Below, in pieces: positions 1-7,994 of a DNA stretch of 64,000 nt (its first letter is position 1; each line of letters opens with the position of its first letter). A program made the position numbers and the translations under genes. The notes below the pieces were generated by a model. The model saw only the letters and a list, made by a program, of their open reading frames with translations. It was not told the DNA's origin and did no database searches. Source of the stretch: Streptomyces sp. TRM68367 (lineage in GTDB: Bacteria; Actinomycetota; Actinomycetes; Streptomycetales; Streptomycetaceae); contig NZ_JACTVI010000021.1 of the NCBI RefSeq assembly GCF_014495685.1, forward strand, positions 46,206-110,205, read 5' to 3'.

Positions 1-543
1 GCCCTCGGCGTAGGCCTGCATCATCGCGTACTCGATGCCGTTGTGGACCATCTTCGCGAAGTGGCCCGCCCCGACCTTGCCCGCGTGCACCGAACCGAAG
101 TCGCCCTCCGGCTTGAGCGCGTCGAAGACCGGCTGCACCTTGGCGACGTTCTCCTTGTCGCCGCCGTACATCAGCGCATAGCCGCTCTCCAGGCCCCACA
201 CGCCGCCGGAGACGCCGCAGTCGACGAAGCCGATGCCCTTGGCGGCCAGCTCCTCGGCGTGCCTCTCGTCGTCCGTCCAGCGCGAGTTGCCACCGTCCAC
301 GACCACGTCACCCGGTTCGAGGAACTCGGCGAGCTCGTCGATGGTCGACTGGGTCGGTGCACCGGCCGGGACCATCACCCAGACCACGCGCGGGCCGCTG
401 AGCTTGCCCACAAGCTCCTGCAGGCTGTGGACGTCGGCGAGGTCCGGGTTGCGGTCGTATCCGACGACGGTGTGGCCCGCGCGGCGGATCCGCTCGCGCA
501 TGTTGCCGCCCATCTTGCCGAGGCCGACGAGACCGAGCTCCAT
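1..543 (-). CDS. gnd: 6-phosphogluconate dehydrogenase, decarboxylating (partial)
   Basis: Oxidises 6-phosphogluconate to ribulose 5-phosphate and CO2 in the cytosolic pentose phosphate pathway. Only the first 181 codons are inside the window; the C-terminal helical domain lies beyond position 1. The start at 543 gives MELGLVGLGKMGGNMRERIR, an NAD(P)-binding Rossmann fold with the GLGKMG glycine motif of the shorter GndA-like subfamily. Further on, VDGGNSRW, the substrate-loop segment DCGVSGGVWG and KMVHNGIEYAMMQAY (the active-site K..HNGIEY motif) are all present. It lies downstream of dnaN on the same strand, separated by about 195 bases that include a perfect DnaA box, the usual Streptomyces arrangement. 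The family assignment is secure; the cofactor preference cannot be read from the sequence alone. Confidence 0.95.
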   Translation of the reverse strand, partial: MELGLVGLGKMGGNMRERIRRAGHTVVGYDRNPDLADVHSLQELVGKLSGPRVVWVMVPAGAPTQSTIDELAEFLEPGDVVVDGGNSRWTDDERHAEELAAKGIGFVDCGVSGGVWGLESGYALMYGGDKENVAKVQPVFDALKPEGDFGSVHAGKVGAGHFAKMVHNGIEYAMMQAYAEG

Positions 544-709
544 CAGTTGTGTTCCTTTGGGTGTGCGACGTGGCATTGAGGCACGGGCGTATCCACAGGT
601 GCTGCCGACACATCCGAACCTGCGTCCGAGCCTAAACCCGGACGCTCACGCACATCTGTGGGCACAAGCGCTCATACGCTCACCGCCACCTGCGGCTTTG
701 TCCGCACCC

Positions 710-718
710 TGTGGACAA
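710..718 (-). promoter_or_regulatory. Perfect DnaA box between gnd and dnaN
   Basis: On the minus strand this reads TTGTCCACA, the preferred actinobacterial DnaA box. A one-mismatch copy (GTATCCACA) lies at 589-597. Both are in the 195-base gap between the dnaN stop and the gnd start, outside the main oriC spacer. Their function is inferred only. Confidence 0.55.
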
Positions 719-738
719 ACGGCCACCTTGCCGACCGC

Positions 739-1869
739 TCAGCCGCTCAGCCGCACCGGCATGATCAGGTACTTGTAGGCGTCGTCCGCCTCCGCGTCCA
801 CCGCCGGCTTGCCGCTCAGCAGGGCCGGCTTCGTGGACGTCGTGAACGACAGCTGGGCCACCGGGGAGTCGATCGCGCTCAGGCCGTCCAGCAGGAACGT
901 CGGGTTGAAGGCGATGGAGATGTCGTCGCCCTCCAGCTGCGCGTCCACCCTTTCCACAGCCTGTGCGTCGTCACTGGAGCCGGCCTCCAGGATGAGGACG
1001 CCCTGCTCGAAGCTGAGCCGCACCGGGGTGTTGCGCTCGGCGACCAGCGAGACGCGCTTGACGGCCTCCACGAAGGGCGCGGTCTCGATGACGGCGACCG
1101 AGTTGAACTCCGTCGGGAAGAGCGTCCGGTACTTCGGGAGGTCGCCCTCCAGCAGACGCGTCGTCGTACGGCGCCCGGCGCCCTCGAAACCGATCAGGCC
1201 CTCGCCCGCGCCGGAGCCGGACAGCGCCAGGATCACCTGGTCACCGCTGGTCAGCGCCTTGGCCGTGTCCTGGAGTGTCTTGGCGGGCACCAGGGCGACC
1301 GCGGACACGTCCGGGTTCTCCGGCTTCCACAGGAACTCGCGGACCGCGAAGCGGTAGCGGTCGGTGGAGGCCAGCGTCACCGTGTCACCCTCGATCTCGA
1401 TGCGCACACCGGTGAGGACGGGCAGCGTGTCGTCGCGGCCCGCGGCGATGGCGACCTGCTGCACGGCGGAGGCGAAGACCTCGCCGGGGACCGTGCCCGT
1501 GGCGTTCGGCATCTGCGGCAGCGCCGGGTACTCCTCCACAGGCAGGGTGTGCAGTGTGAACCGCGAGGAGCCGCAGACCACCGTCGCTCGTACACCGTCT
1601 GTGGAAATCTCCACCGGCCGGTTGGGCAGGGCGCGGGAGATGTCCGCGAGCAGGCGCCCGGAGACCAGGACCATGCCCTCCTCCTCGACCTCCGCCTCCA
1701 CACTCACGCGTGCGGAGACCTCGTAGTCGAAGCTGGACAGGCTCAGCTGGCCGTCCTCCGCCTTCAGGAGCAGGCCGGCGAGGACAGGCGCCGGCGGACG
1801 GGCCGGGAGGCTGCGTGCCGCCCAGGCCACTGCCTCCGCGAGTACGTCGCGTTCCACCCGGATCTTCAC
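739..1869 (-). CDS. dnaN: DNA polymerase III subunit beta (sliding clamp)
   Basis: Forms the ring-shaped homodimer that tethers the replicative polymerase to DNA. The GTG start at 1869 gives MKIRVERDVLAEAV and 376 residues, the normal length for a Streptomyces clamp made of three repeated clamp folds. The C-terminus ends in YKYLIMPVRLSG, the conserved M-P-[VM]-R-L hallmark of beta clamps. An open frame continues about 120 codons upstream, but that stretch runs into oriC and has no clamp similarity, so the GTG is preferred. The gene is read away from oriC, with dnaA on the other side of the origin on the same strand. It is probably driven from promoters in the 1870-2040 leader. Confidence 0.97.
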   Translation of the reverse strand: MKIRVERDVLAEAVAWAARSLPARPPAPVLAGLLLKAEDGQLSLSSFDYEVSARVSVEAEVEEEGMVLVSGRLLADISRALPNRPVEISTDGVRATVVCGSSRFTLHTLPVEEYPALPQMPNATGTVPGEVFASAVQQVAIAAGRDDTLPVLTGVRIEIEGDTVTLASTDRYRFAVREFLWKPENPDVSAVALVPAKTLQDTAKALTSGDQVILALSGSGAGEGLIGFEGAGRRTTTRLLEGDLPKYRTLFPTEFNSVAVIETAPFVEAVKRVSLVAERNTPVRLSFEQGVLILEAGSSDDAQAVERVDAQLEGDDISIAFNPTFLLDGLSAIDSPVAQLSFTTSTKPALLSGKPAVDAEADDAYKYLIMPVRLSG

Positions 1870-2039
1870 CGTAAGCCGCCTCCCGCTGTTGCCGGCGTTC
1901 TCGCCCTGCTTCGCCTTCGTCGTCTGACTCGGTGTCGCCGGCCCCTGTGAAGGGAAGGACACCGGGGACCAGTCTGACGCACCGCACTGACAGTAGGTGC
2001 CTCTCGGGGTCAAGTCATGACGCGGGGCGGCAGGGCGCC
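1870..2039. other. dnaN leader / oriC edge, no gene
   Basis: A spacer of about 170 bases between the dnaN start and the first DnaA-box-like sequence. It should contain the dnaN promoter and leader, but no clear -10/-35 pair can be assigned by eye. Overlapping open frames here are low-complexity shadows. Confidence 0.4.
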
Positions 2040-2640
2040 GGAGAGCGAGTTGTGCACAGGACCCGCTTCGATACGGATTCCGGGCTCTCTCTAGTCGTTC
2101 GTAGTAGTAGGGCCTGTGGATACCGTGGATAACCACGTTTTCCCAGCTCAAGGCGGTAATTTTGTCCACGGGGCCTGTGGGCGGGGGCAGTGGACAACTC
2201 AGTCCCGCTGTGGAGAACGGAAAGTTCTGCACACGCCGTGCACAGGGTGAGGCGAGTTCTCCCCAGCGCCGTCCCCAGCTTTACCCATGTTGCCCACAGC
2301 CCAACCCGGCAAGTTGGTGTGACGGCTTTCACTCGAGTCGGTGAGGGGGCGCGTCATGTTGCCGAACAGTGGACAGGCATGTGGAGAAGTCGCCTATCGC
2401 TGGGGACAACTGACCCCAGCCTGTGGGTTGGTGGTGGACAACTTCGTGCACAGCTTGTGGATCTTCGCTTTGTCCACAGTCTGTGGAGATCGTTTGTCCA
2501 CGATTCCACAGGCGCCTGAGCTGGCCCGATGGTCTTTCGACAGCACAGCCTGTGGACGCGATCTGGACAACTCCCCAGTCCCCAGGGTGTGGACGCGAGA
2601 AAGTCACGGAATCTGTGGAGAGCGCCCGTAACCCGGCAGG
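2040..2640. other. oriC: Chromosomal replication origin oriC with DnaA boxes
   Basis: Non-coding DNA between dnaA and dnaN packed with nine-base DnaA boxes in both orientations. Plus-orientation copies include 2162-2170 (TTGTCCACG), 2470-2478 (perfect TTGTCCACA) and 2494-2502 (TTGTCCACG). Minus-orientation copies include 2115-2123, 2124-2132 (TTATCCACG), 2189-2197 (TTGTCCACT), 2368-2376, 2433-2441, 2551-2559, 2562-2570 and 2588-2596. Weaker copies occur at 2050-2058 and around 2290. Streptomyces origins are known to carry many such boxes, with a G at position three preferred to the A of E. coli, as here. There is no long AT-rich unwinding region visible by eye. Confidence 0.95.
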
Positions 2641-2650
2641 TATTCGAACA

Positions 2651-2691
2651 GCGGGAGACCGCACCATGGAACGGCGGGAGACCGCGCCATG
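2651..2691. repeat. 18-bp direct repeat beside oriC
   Basis: The 18-base unit GCGGGAGACCGCRCCATG occurs at 2651-2668 and again at 2674-2691 with one A/G difference. The starts are 23 bases apart. It lies between the last DnaA box and the dnaA terminator. Function unknown. Confidence 0.6.
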
Positions 2692-2694
2692 AAG

Positions 2695-2729
2695 GAGGGC
2701 GCCCCCGGATCTCCTCCGGGGGCGCCCTC
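2695..2729 (-). terminator. dnaA transcription terminator
   Basis: A perfect 15-bp inverted repeat (2695-2709 with 2715-2729) around a 5-base loop, starting 21 bases beyond the dnaA stop. It is GC-rich and lacks a U tract, as is usual in Streptomyces. Confidence 0.85.
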
Positions 2730-2750
2730 AGGGACGTGCGTGTGCGGCCG

Positions 2751-4784
2751 TCAGCCGTTCTTGATGCGGTTGGTGAGCTCGGTGACCTGGTTGTAGATGG
2801 AGCGCCGCTCGGCCATCAGATTGCGGATCTTGCGGTCGGCGTGCATCACCGTGGTGTGGTCGCGGCCGCCGAAGAGCGCGCCGATCTTCGGCAGCGACAG
2901 GTCGGTCAGCTCGCGGCACAGGTACATGGCGATCTGGCGGGCGGTCACGAGCGCGCGGCCGCGCGAGGTGCCGCACAGGTCCTCGACCGTGAGCCCGAAG
3001 TAGTCGGCGGTCGCGCTCATGATGGCCGTCGAGGTGATCTCCGGGGCGGTGTCCTCGCCGCCGGGGATCAGGTCCTTCAGGACGATCTCCGTCAGGCCCA
3101 GGTCCACCGGCTGCCGGTTCAGTGAGGCGAACGCCGTCACCCGGATCAGCGCGCCCTCCAGCTCGCGGATGTTGCGCGAGATCCGGGAAGCGATGAACTC
3201 CAGCACCTCCGGCGGGGCGTTGAGCTGTTCCTGCACCGCCTTCTTGCGCAGGATCGCGATGCGCGTCTCCAGCTCGGGCGGCTGGACGTCGGTGATCAGG
3301 CCCCACTCGAAACGGTTCCGCAGCCGGTCCTCCAGGGTCACCAGCTGCTTGGGCGGCCGGTCGCTGGACAGGACGATCTGCTTGTTGGCGTTGTGGAGGG
3401 TGTTGAAGGTGTGGAAGAACTCCTCCTGCGTCGACTCCTTGTCCGCGAGGAACTGGATGTCGTCGACGAGCAGGATGTCCATCTCGCGGTAGCGCTTGCG
3501 GAAGCTGTCGCCCTTGCCGTCGCGGATGGAGTTGATGAACTCGTTGGTGAACTCCTCCGAACTCACGTACCGCACGCGCGTGCCGGGGTACAAGCTGCGC
3601 GCGTAGTGCCCGATCGCGTGCAGCAGGTGCGTCTTGCCGAGCCCGGACTCCCCGTAGATGAAGAGGGGGTTGTAGGCCTTGGCGGGTGCCTCGGCGACGG
3701 CGACCGCGGCCGCGTGTGCGAAGCGGTTGGACGCGCCGATGACGAAGGTGTCGAAGAGGTACTTCGGGTTCAGGCGTGCGGTCGGTTCGCCGGGTCCGGT
3801 GGCCGGTGCCGGCTGTGCGGCCAGCGGGCCGGGGGCACCGGTGGTGGGCAGGCTGGAGCCGACGGGGCCGCCGCGGTGGACGTGGCCGGAGCCGGGCGGC
3901 GGCTCGGGCAGTTCGCGGCGGGCGTTCTGCTGGTCGTAGTCGCCGCGTGACTGGTCGTAGTCGGAGCGCTGGGAGTCGTACGAGGGCCGCTCCAGCGGCT
4001 GCGGGCGGTAATCCTGTGACGGCGGGCCGTACGAGTCCTGGGGTGCCGACGGGTAGCCGTCCTGCGAGGAGGAGTACGTATCCTGCGCCGAGCCGTAGGT
4101 GTCCTGGGCGGGCGGGCCGTACTGCTCCTGCGGCGGGGACGCGTATGGGTCGCGCTCCGGGAAGCCGAGGCGCTGCTGCTGCTGCCAGCCGTAGTCGTCC
4201 TGTGTCGCGCGCGGCCAGGCGCCGGGTTCGGGGCGCTGGTACTCCGACGGATAGGCGGGCCGGGCGGTGGGGAGCTGGTCGCCGGCGGGACCCGGGAGCT
4301 GGTCGGCGCGGTGGCGGCCGTAGCCCTCGTATCCGTTCCGTCCCTCGTATGCGTCGCGGCCTTCGTGGCCGTCGCGGCCCTGGGGGTCACGGACCTGTGC
4401 GTCGCGCCTCTCGCGGCTTTGCGGGTCGCGGCTCTGGGAGGGGAGCTCCGGCTCCTCGTAACGCGGCTGGGGGCGTGCGGGGGGTGCCTGTGGGGCGGCG
4501 GGCTCGCCGGCGGAGTCGTCGACGGTGATCGCGATGCGGATCGGGCGGCCGCATTCGCGGCTCAGGGTCTCGCTGACGACGGGGGCGAGACGGCCTTCCA
4601 GTACGCCTTTCGCAAATTCGTTCGGTACGGCGAGCAGGGCGGTGTCCGCGACCAGCGCGAGCGGCTGGCAGCGCCGGATCCAGTGCTCGTCCTTCGTCTC
4701 CACACCCTGGCCACGGCCCTCACCGAGAAGTTGCTCCAGTACTCGTGGCCACACTGCGGCAAGATCGGCAGGTACGTCAGCCAC
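2751..4784 (-). CDS. dnaA: Chromosomal replication initiator protein DnaA
   Basis: ATP-dependent initiator that binds DnaA boxes in oriC, unwinds the origin and loads DnaB. Its 677 residues divide into domain I (about 1-90, starting MADVPADLAAVWPRVLEQLL), an unusually long disordered domain II (about 95-335, rich in Pro, Gln, Asp and Tyr with repeats such as QDTYGSAQDTY), an AAA+ domain III with Walker A GESGLGKTH (378-386) and Walker B DILLVDDIQF (436-445), and a helix-turn-helix domain IV with the signature GGRDHTTVMHADRKI near the C-terminus. E. coli DnaA is about 470 residues; the excess is all in domain II, as known for Streptomyces. It is transcribed towards oriC. DnaA-box-like sequences upstream suggest autoregulation. 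Confidence 0.98.
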   Translation of the reverse strand: MADVPADLAAVWPRVLEQLLGEGRGQGVETKDEHWIRRCQPLALVADTALLAVPNEFAKGVLEGRLAPVVSETLSRECGRPIRIAITVDDSAGEPAAPQAPPARPQPRYEEPELPSQSRDPQSRERRDAQVRDPQGRDGHEGRDAYEGRNGYEGYGRHRADQLPGPAGDQLPTARPAYPSEYQRPEPGAWPRATQDDYGWQQQQRLGFPERDPYASPPQEQYGPPAQDTYGSAQDTYSSSQDGYPSAPQDSYGPPSQDYRPQPLERPSYDSQRSDYDQSRGDYDQQNARRELPEPPPGSGHVHRGGPVGSSLPTTGAPGPLAAQPAPATGPGEPTARLNPKYLFDTFVIGASNRFAHAAAVAVAEAPAKAYNPLFIYGESGLGKTHLLHAIGHYARSLYPGTRVRYVSSEEFTNEFINSIRDGKGDSFRKRYREMDILLVDDIQFLADKESTQEEFFHTFNTLHNANKQIVLSSDRPPKQLVTLEDRLRNRFEWGLITDVQPPELETRIAILRKKAVQEQLNAPPEVLEFIASRISRNIRELEGALIRVTAFASLNRQPVDLGLTEIVLKDLIPGGEDTAPEITSTAIMSATADYFGLTVEDLCGTSRGRALVTARQIAMYLCRELTDLSLPKIGALFGGRDHTTVMHADRKIRNLMAERRSIYNQVTELTNRIKNG

Positions 4785-5165
4785 AGGGCACGCTCTCTCA
4801 CAGGTCCCACGAACGTGTGATGCGGGACGGGTCGGGATTCAAATGGGGTGGAGCCCAGACCAAGGGGTCACGGGAACGAATCGGAGTTAAGCCACGGTAG
4901 TCAGGGCGACGGGTGCGGTTCAAGTTGTTGTCCCCAGCCTGTGGATAGTGTCTCGGCGTGACCGCTGGTTTGACCCGATGGCGCAGCCGCGCGTACCGTA
5001 ACCAGGTCGAGTTGTCGATGGCTGCTGCCGCCTGCCTCCGATGGGCACAGATCATTTGGGTGATCGGTAAGCGGTGCACTCGGGCGTAACGCGAGCTACT
5101 CGTGGGCGCACGGTGACAGCCAGGACGGCATCCCGCCACCACCGATTTCAATCTGGAGCCCCCGA
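4785..5165. promoter_or_regulatory. Divergent dnaA / rpmH promoter region
   Basis: A 381-base gene-free stretch between the divergent dnaA and rpmH genes. It holds two DnaA-box-like sequences: TTGTCCCCA at 4928-4936 and, on the minus strand, CTATCCACA at 4940-4948. Binding of DnaA upstream of its own gene is a known autoregulatory arrangement. Exact promoters cannot be placed with confidence by eye. Confidence 0.6.
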
Positions 5166-5303
5166 GTGAGCAAGCGCACCTTCCAGCCGAACAACCGTCG
5201 TCGCGCCAAGACCCACGGCTTCCGGCTGCGTATGCGCACCCGTGCCGGCCGCGCGATTCTCGCGACCCGCCGCAGCAAGGGTCGCGCCCGTCTGTCCGCC
5301 TGA
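5166..5303 (+). CDS. rpmH: 50S ribosomal protein L34
   Basis: A small, very basic protein of the large ribosomal subunit. The GTG start at 5166 gives 45 residues beginning MSKRTFQPNNRRRAKTHGFR, with the L34 signature RTFQPNNRRRAK-HGFR, and ending in RSKGRARLSA. Only 21 bases separate it from rnpA, the near-universal bacterial rpmH-rnpA operon. The start follows a short spacer after a GGAG-like sequence (tctGGAGcccccga). Confidence 0.97.
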   Translation: MSKRTFQPNNRRRAKTHGFRLRMRTRAGRAILATRRSKGRARLSA

Positions 5304-5324
5304 TCCCGGTCAGGTCATGACGTC

Positions 5325-5696
5325 GTGCTGCCCACCGAGAACCGGCTGAGGCGGCGCGAGGACTTCGCGACCGCGGTACGACGGGGCCGCAGGGCCGGCC
5401 GCCCGAGCCTCGTCGTCCATCTTCGTAGCGGTGCCACGGACCCGCATGCGCCTGGGGAGAGCGCTCCCCCGACGCGTGCGGGTTTCGTCGTGAGCAAGGC
5501 CGTCGGCAACGCGGTGGTCCGTAACAAGGTGAAGCGCAGACTTCGCCATCTGATGCGGGACCGAGTCGCCCTTTTGCCGCCCGGTAGCCTGGTAGTCGTA
5601 CGAGCGCTGCCCGGTGCGGGTGACGCCGACCATGCACAGCTGGCCCGAGACCTGGATGCCGCTCTGCAGCGGCTGCTGGGAGGGGGCGCGCGATGA
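5325..5696 (+). CDS. rnpA: Ribonuclease P protein component
   Basis: Protein subunit of RNase P, which helps the catalytic RNA mature tRNA 5' ends. It has 123 residues from a GTG start (MLPTENRLRRREDFATAVRR). The conserved RNR motif appears as VVRNKVKRRLRHLMR around residues 65-80, preceded by GFVVSKAVGNAV. The frame overlaps yidD by four bases (ATGA at 5693-5696), indicating translational coupling in the rpmH-rnpA-yidD-yidC operon. Confidence 0.96.
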   Translation: MLPTENRLRRREDFATAVRRGRRAGRPSLVVHLRSGATDPHAPGESAPPTRAGFVVSKAVGNAVVRNKVKRRLRHLMRDRVALLPPGSLVVVRALPGAGDADHAQLARDLDAALQRLLGGGAR

Positions 5697-6067
5697 AGTA
5701 CCCGCTGCTGGCTTTGATCAAGCTGTACCAGTGGACGATCAGTCCGTTGCTCGGGCCGGTCTGCAAGTACTACCCGTCGTGCTCTCACTACGGCTACACG
5801 GCCATCGACCGGTACGGAGCCATCAAGGGCACGGCTCTCACGGCCTGGCGCATCCTGCGGTGCAATCCGTGGTCGCTGGGCGGTGTGGACCATGTTCCGC
5901 CGCGCAAGCGCCCGCGGTGGCACGAAATGCTGCGTGACGCCTGGCGTGCACGCAAGGGCGGGCACTCCGCCGCCGAACCGGCCACCGAGGGACAGACTTC
6001 TCCCACGAGTCCGTCGACCCCTTCGAGCCCGGCCGCAGAGACCCCGTCCCATGCCCAAGGAGCATGA
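5693..6067 (+). CDS. yidD: Membrane protein insertion efficiency factor YidD
   Basis: A small membrane-associated protein that aids YidC-dependent insertion. Residues 1-75 carry the family core: the amphipathic N-terminus MKYPLLALIKLYQWTISPLL, then CKYYPSCSHYGYTAI and LRCNPWSLGGVDHVP with the conserved cysteines. The C-terminal 45 residues are a variable hydrophilic tail rich in Ser, Thr and Pro. It starts inside the rnpA stop and ends three bases before the yidC start, so it is co-translated with both. Confidence 0.95.
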   Translation: MKYPLLALIKLYQWTISPLLGPVCKYYPSCSHYGYTAIDRYGAIKGTALTAWRILRCNPWSLGGVDHVPPRKRPRWHEMLRDAWRARKGGHSAAEPATEGQTSPTSPSTPSSPAAETPSHAQGA

Positions 6068-6070
6068 TTA

Positions 6071-7342
6071 GTGGACACGATTGCCAGCCTCTTCAGCTTC
6101 ATCACGACACCCGTCTCCTGGGTCATCGTCCAGTTCCACAAGGTGTACGGCGCCCTCTTCGGTGACGACTCCGGGTGGGCCTGGGGCCTGTCCATCGTGT
6201 CCCTGGTGATTCTGATCCGTATCTGCCTGATCCCGCTCTTCGTGAAGCAGATCAAGGCGACCCGGGCGATGCAGACGCTGCAGCCCGAGATGAAGAAGAT
6301 CCAGGAGCGCTACAAGAACGACAAGCAGCGTCAGTCCGAAGAAATGATGAAGCTGTACAAGGAGACGGGCACCAACCCACTCTCCTCGTGCCTTCCCATC
6401 CTGGCGCAGTCCCCGTTCTTCTTCGCCCTCTACCACGTGCTCAACAGCATCGCGACCGGCAAGACGATCGGCGTCATCGACGAGCAGTTGCTGGGGAGTG
6501 CTCGTCAGGCACACATCTTCGGTGCCCCGCTCGCCGCGAAGTTCACGGACAGCGCCGGCAAGGTCGCCGAGCTCGGTGCCTCCCTCACCGATGTCCGGGT
6601 GATCACCGCCGTCATGATCGTCCTGATGTCGGCGTCGCAGTTCTACACCCAGCGCCAGCTGATGACGAAGAACGTCGACACGACGGTGAAGACGCCGTTC
6701 ATGCAGCAGCAGAAGATGCTGATGTACGTCTTCCCGGTCATGTTCGCCGTCTTCGGCATCAACTTCCCGGTCGGTGTCCTCGTCTACTGGCTGACCACCA
6801 ACGTGTGGACCATGGGCCAGCAGATGTACGTCATCCACAACAACCCGACCCCGGGTTCGAAGGCCCAGGCCGCCTATCTGGAGCGCCTGCACAAGCACGT
6901 CACGCAGCACGGCAAGGTCGGCCGACGCCGTGACAAGGCCATCGTCAAGGCGATCGTTGCCAAGGGCCGCGACCGCAACGAGTACGAGCGGAAGTTCATC
7001 AACGGCCTGAGCAAGGCGGGCCTGGCCGCCCAGACCGACGGCACCGTCGAGAAGAGCGACAGCGCGGTCGCCGTACAGACCGAGGACGGTACGCCGGCCA
7101 CGGCAGCCACCCCCAAGCGTCAGCAGCCCAAGCGCCAGAGCAAGTCCCAGCGCCAGTCAGGCGGCTCGAAGGCGGCCGGCGAACCCACCACCTCGCTGAG
7201 CAAGTCCGACGAGCCCGAGGACGCCAAGCCTGCCGGCGCCCCCAAGAAGGCCGCCCAGAAGTCCGGCTCCGGTGGCCGCAGCAAAGCCCAGTCCGGTCAG
7301 CGCAAGGGCCCGCAGCGGCCCAAGTCCCCGTCCAAGAAGTAA
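6071..7342 (+). CDS. yidC: Membrane protein insertase YidC
   Basis: Oxa1/YidC/Alb3-family insertase of the cytoplasmic membrane. It has 423 residues from GTG at 6071, the short Gram-positive form without the large periplasmic domain of E. coli. Hydrophobic segments are at about residues 1-25, 35-60, 100-125, 165-190 and 215-245. The segment WGLSIVSLVILIRICLIPLF carries the conserved Arg of the hydrophilic groove. The last 170 residues are Lys/Ser/Gln-rich and basic, probably the ribosome-binding tail. It lies in the rpmH-rnpA-yidD-yidC-khpB-rsmG run, 15 bases before khpB. Confidence 0.96.
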   Translation: MDTIASLFSFITTPVSWVIVQFHKVYGALFGDDSGWAWGLSIVSLVILIRICLIPLFVKQIKATRAMQTLQPEMKKIQERYKNDKQRQSEEMMKLYKETGTNPLSSCLPILAQSPFFFALYHVLNSIATGKTIGVIDEQLLGSARQAHIFGAPLAAKFTDSAGKVAELGASLTDVRVITAVMIVLMSASQFYTQRQLMTKNVDTTVKTPFMQQQKMLMYVFPVMFAVFGINFPVGVLVYWLTTNVWTMGQQMYVIHNNPTPGSKAQAAYLERLHKHVTQHGKVGRRRDKAIVKAIVAKGRDRNEYERKFINGLSKAGLAAQTDGTVEKSDSAVAVQTEDGTPATAATPKRQQPKRQSKSQRQSGGSKAAGEPTTSLSKSDEPEDAKPAGAPKKAAQKSGSGGRSKAQSGQRKGPQRPKSPSKK

Positions 7343-7357
7343 GAAGGAGTCCATCCC

Positions 7358-7870
7358 GTGACGGAAGGCACCACCTCCGCCGCTGCCGAGGGTGCAGACA
7401 CCCTGACTCGCCTGGAGCAGGAAGGCGAGATCGCGGCGGACTACCTGGAGGGCCTGCTCGACATCGCCGACCTCGACGGCGACATCGACATGGACGTCGA
7501 GGCCGACCGCGCCTCCGTTTCGATCATCAGTGACACGGGCTCCCGTGACCTGCAGAAGCTGGTCGGCCGTGACGGTGAGGTGCTGGAGGCGCTACAGGAG
7601 CTGACCCGCCTGGCCGTGCACCGGGAGACCGGGGACCGCAGCCGTCTGATGCTCGACATCGCCGGCTACCGCGCCCTGAAGCGCGCGGAGCTGTCCGAGC
7701 TGGGCGCGAAGGCCGCCGCCGAGGTCAAGAACACCGGCGAGGCCGTGCGGATGAAGCCGATGACGCCGTTCGAGCGCAAGGTCGTGCACGACGCGGTCAA
7801 GGCCGCGGGCCTGCGCAGCGAGTCCGAGGGCGAGGAGCCGCAGCGCTTCGTCGTCGTGCTTCCCGCCTGA
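7358..7870 (+). CDS. khpB: Jag/KhpB family single-stranded nucleic-acid-binding protein
   Basis: A KH plus R3H RNA-binding protein often called Jag. Its 170 residues start with GTG at 7358. A KH-like domain spans about 45-115 and includes LVGRDGEVLEALQELTRLAVH. An R3H-type segment follows at about 130-165 (PMTPFERKVVHDAV), with the R..H spacing conserved. The Jag_N domain of Firmicute homologues is absent, as in other actinobacteria. It follows yidC by 15 bases and is followed by a clear terminator hairpin. In other bacteria KhpB acts with KhpA on cell-division transcripts; a role here is inferred. Confidence 0.92.
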   Translation: MTEGTTSAAAEGADTLTRLEQEGEIAADYLEGLLDIADLDGDIDMDVEADRASVSIISDTGSRDLQKLVGRDGEVLEALQELTRLAVHRETGDRSRLMLDIAGYRALKRAELSELGAKAAAEVKNTGEAVRMKPMTPFERKVVHDAVKAAGLRSESEGEEPQRFVVVLPA

Positions 7871-7888
7871 TCGACCCTTACGCCTCAC

Positions 7889-7917
7889 CGGCCCCGTCTG
7901 TAGCGCAGGCGGGGCCG
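7889..7917 (+). terminator. Terminator after khpB
   Basis: An inverted repeat CGGCCCCG...CGGGGCCG, 8-bp arms with a 13-base loop, starting 18 bases after the khpB stop. Confidence 0.7.
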
Positions 7918-7994
7918 AACTTTGTCAGCCTGATAGTTCTGGTGGTTCTGGTGTCGGCGCCCGGTGCGTCGGCGCGTACGGAAGGACGGTCCCC

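Noticed and set aside
4311..4820. Plus-strand frames inside the DnaA domain II region
   Set aside because: Shadows of the biased Gln/Asp/Tyr codons of dnaA; no independent evidence.
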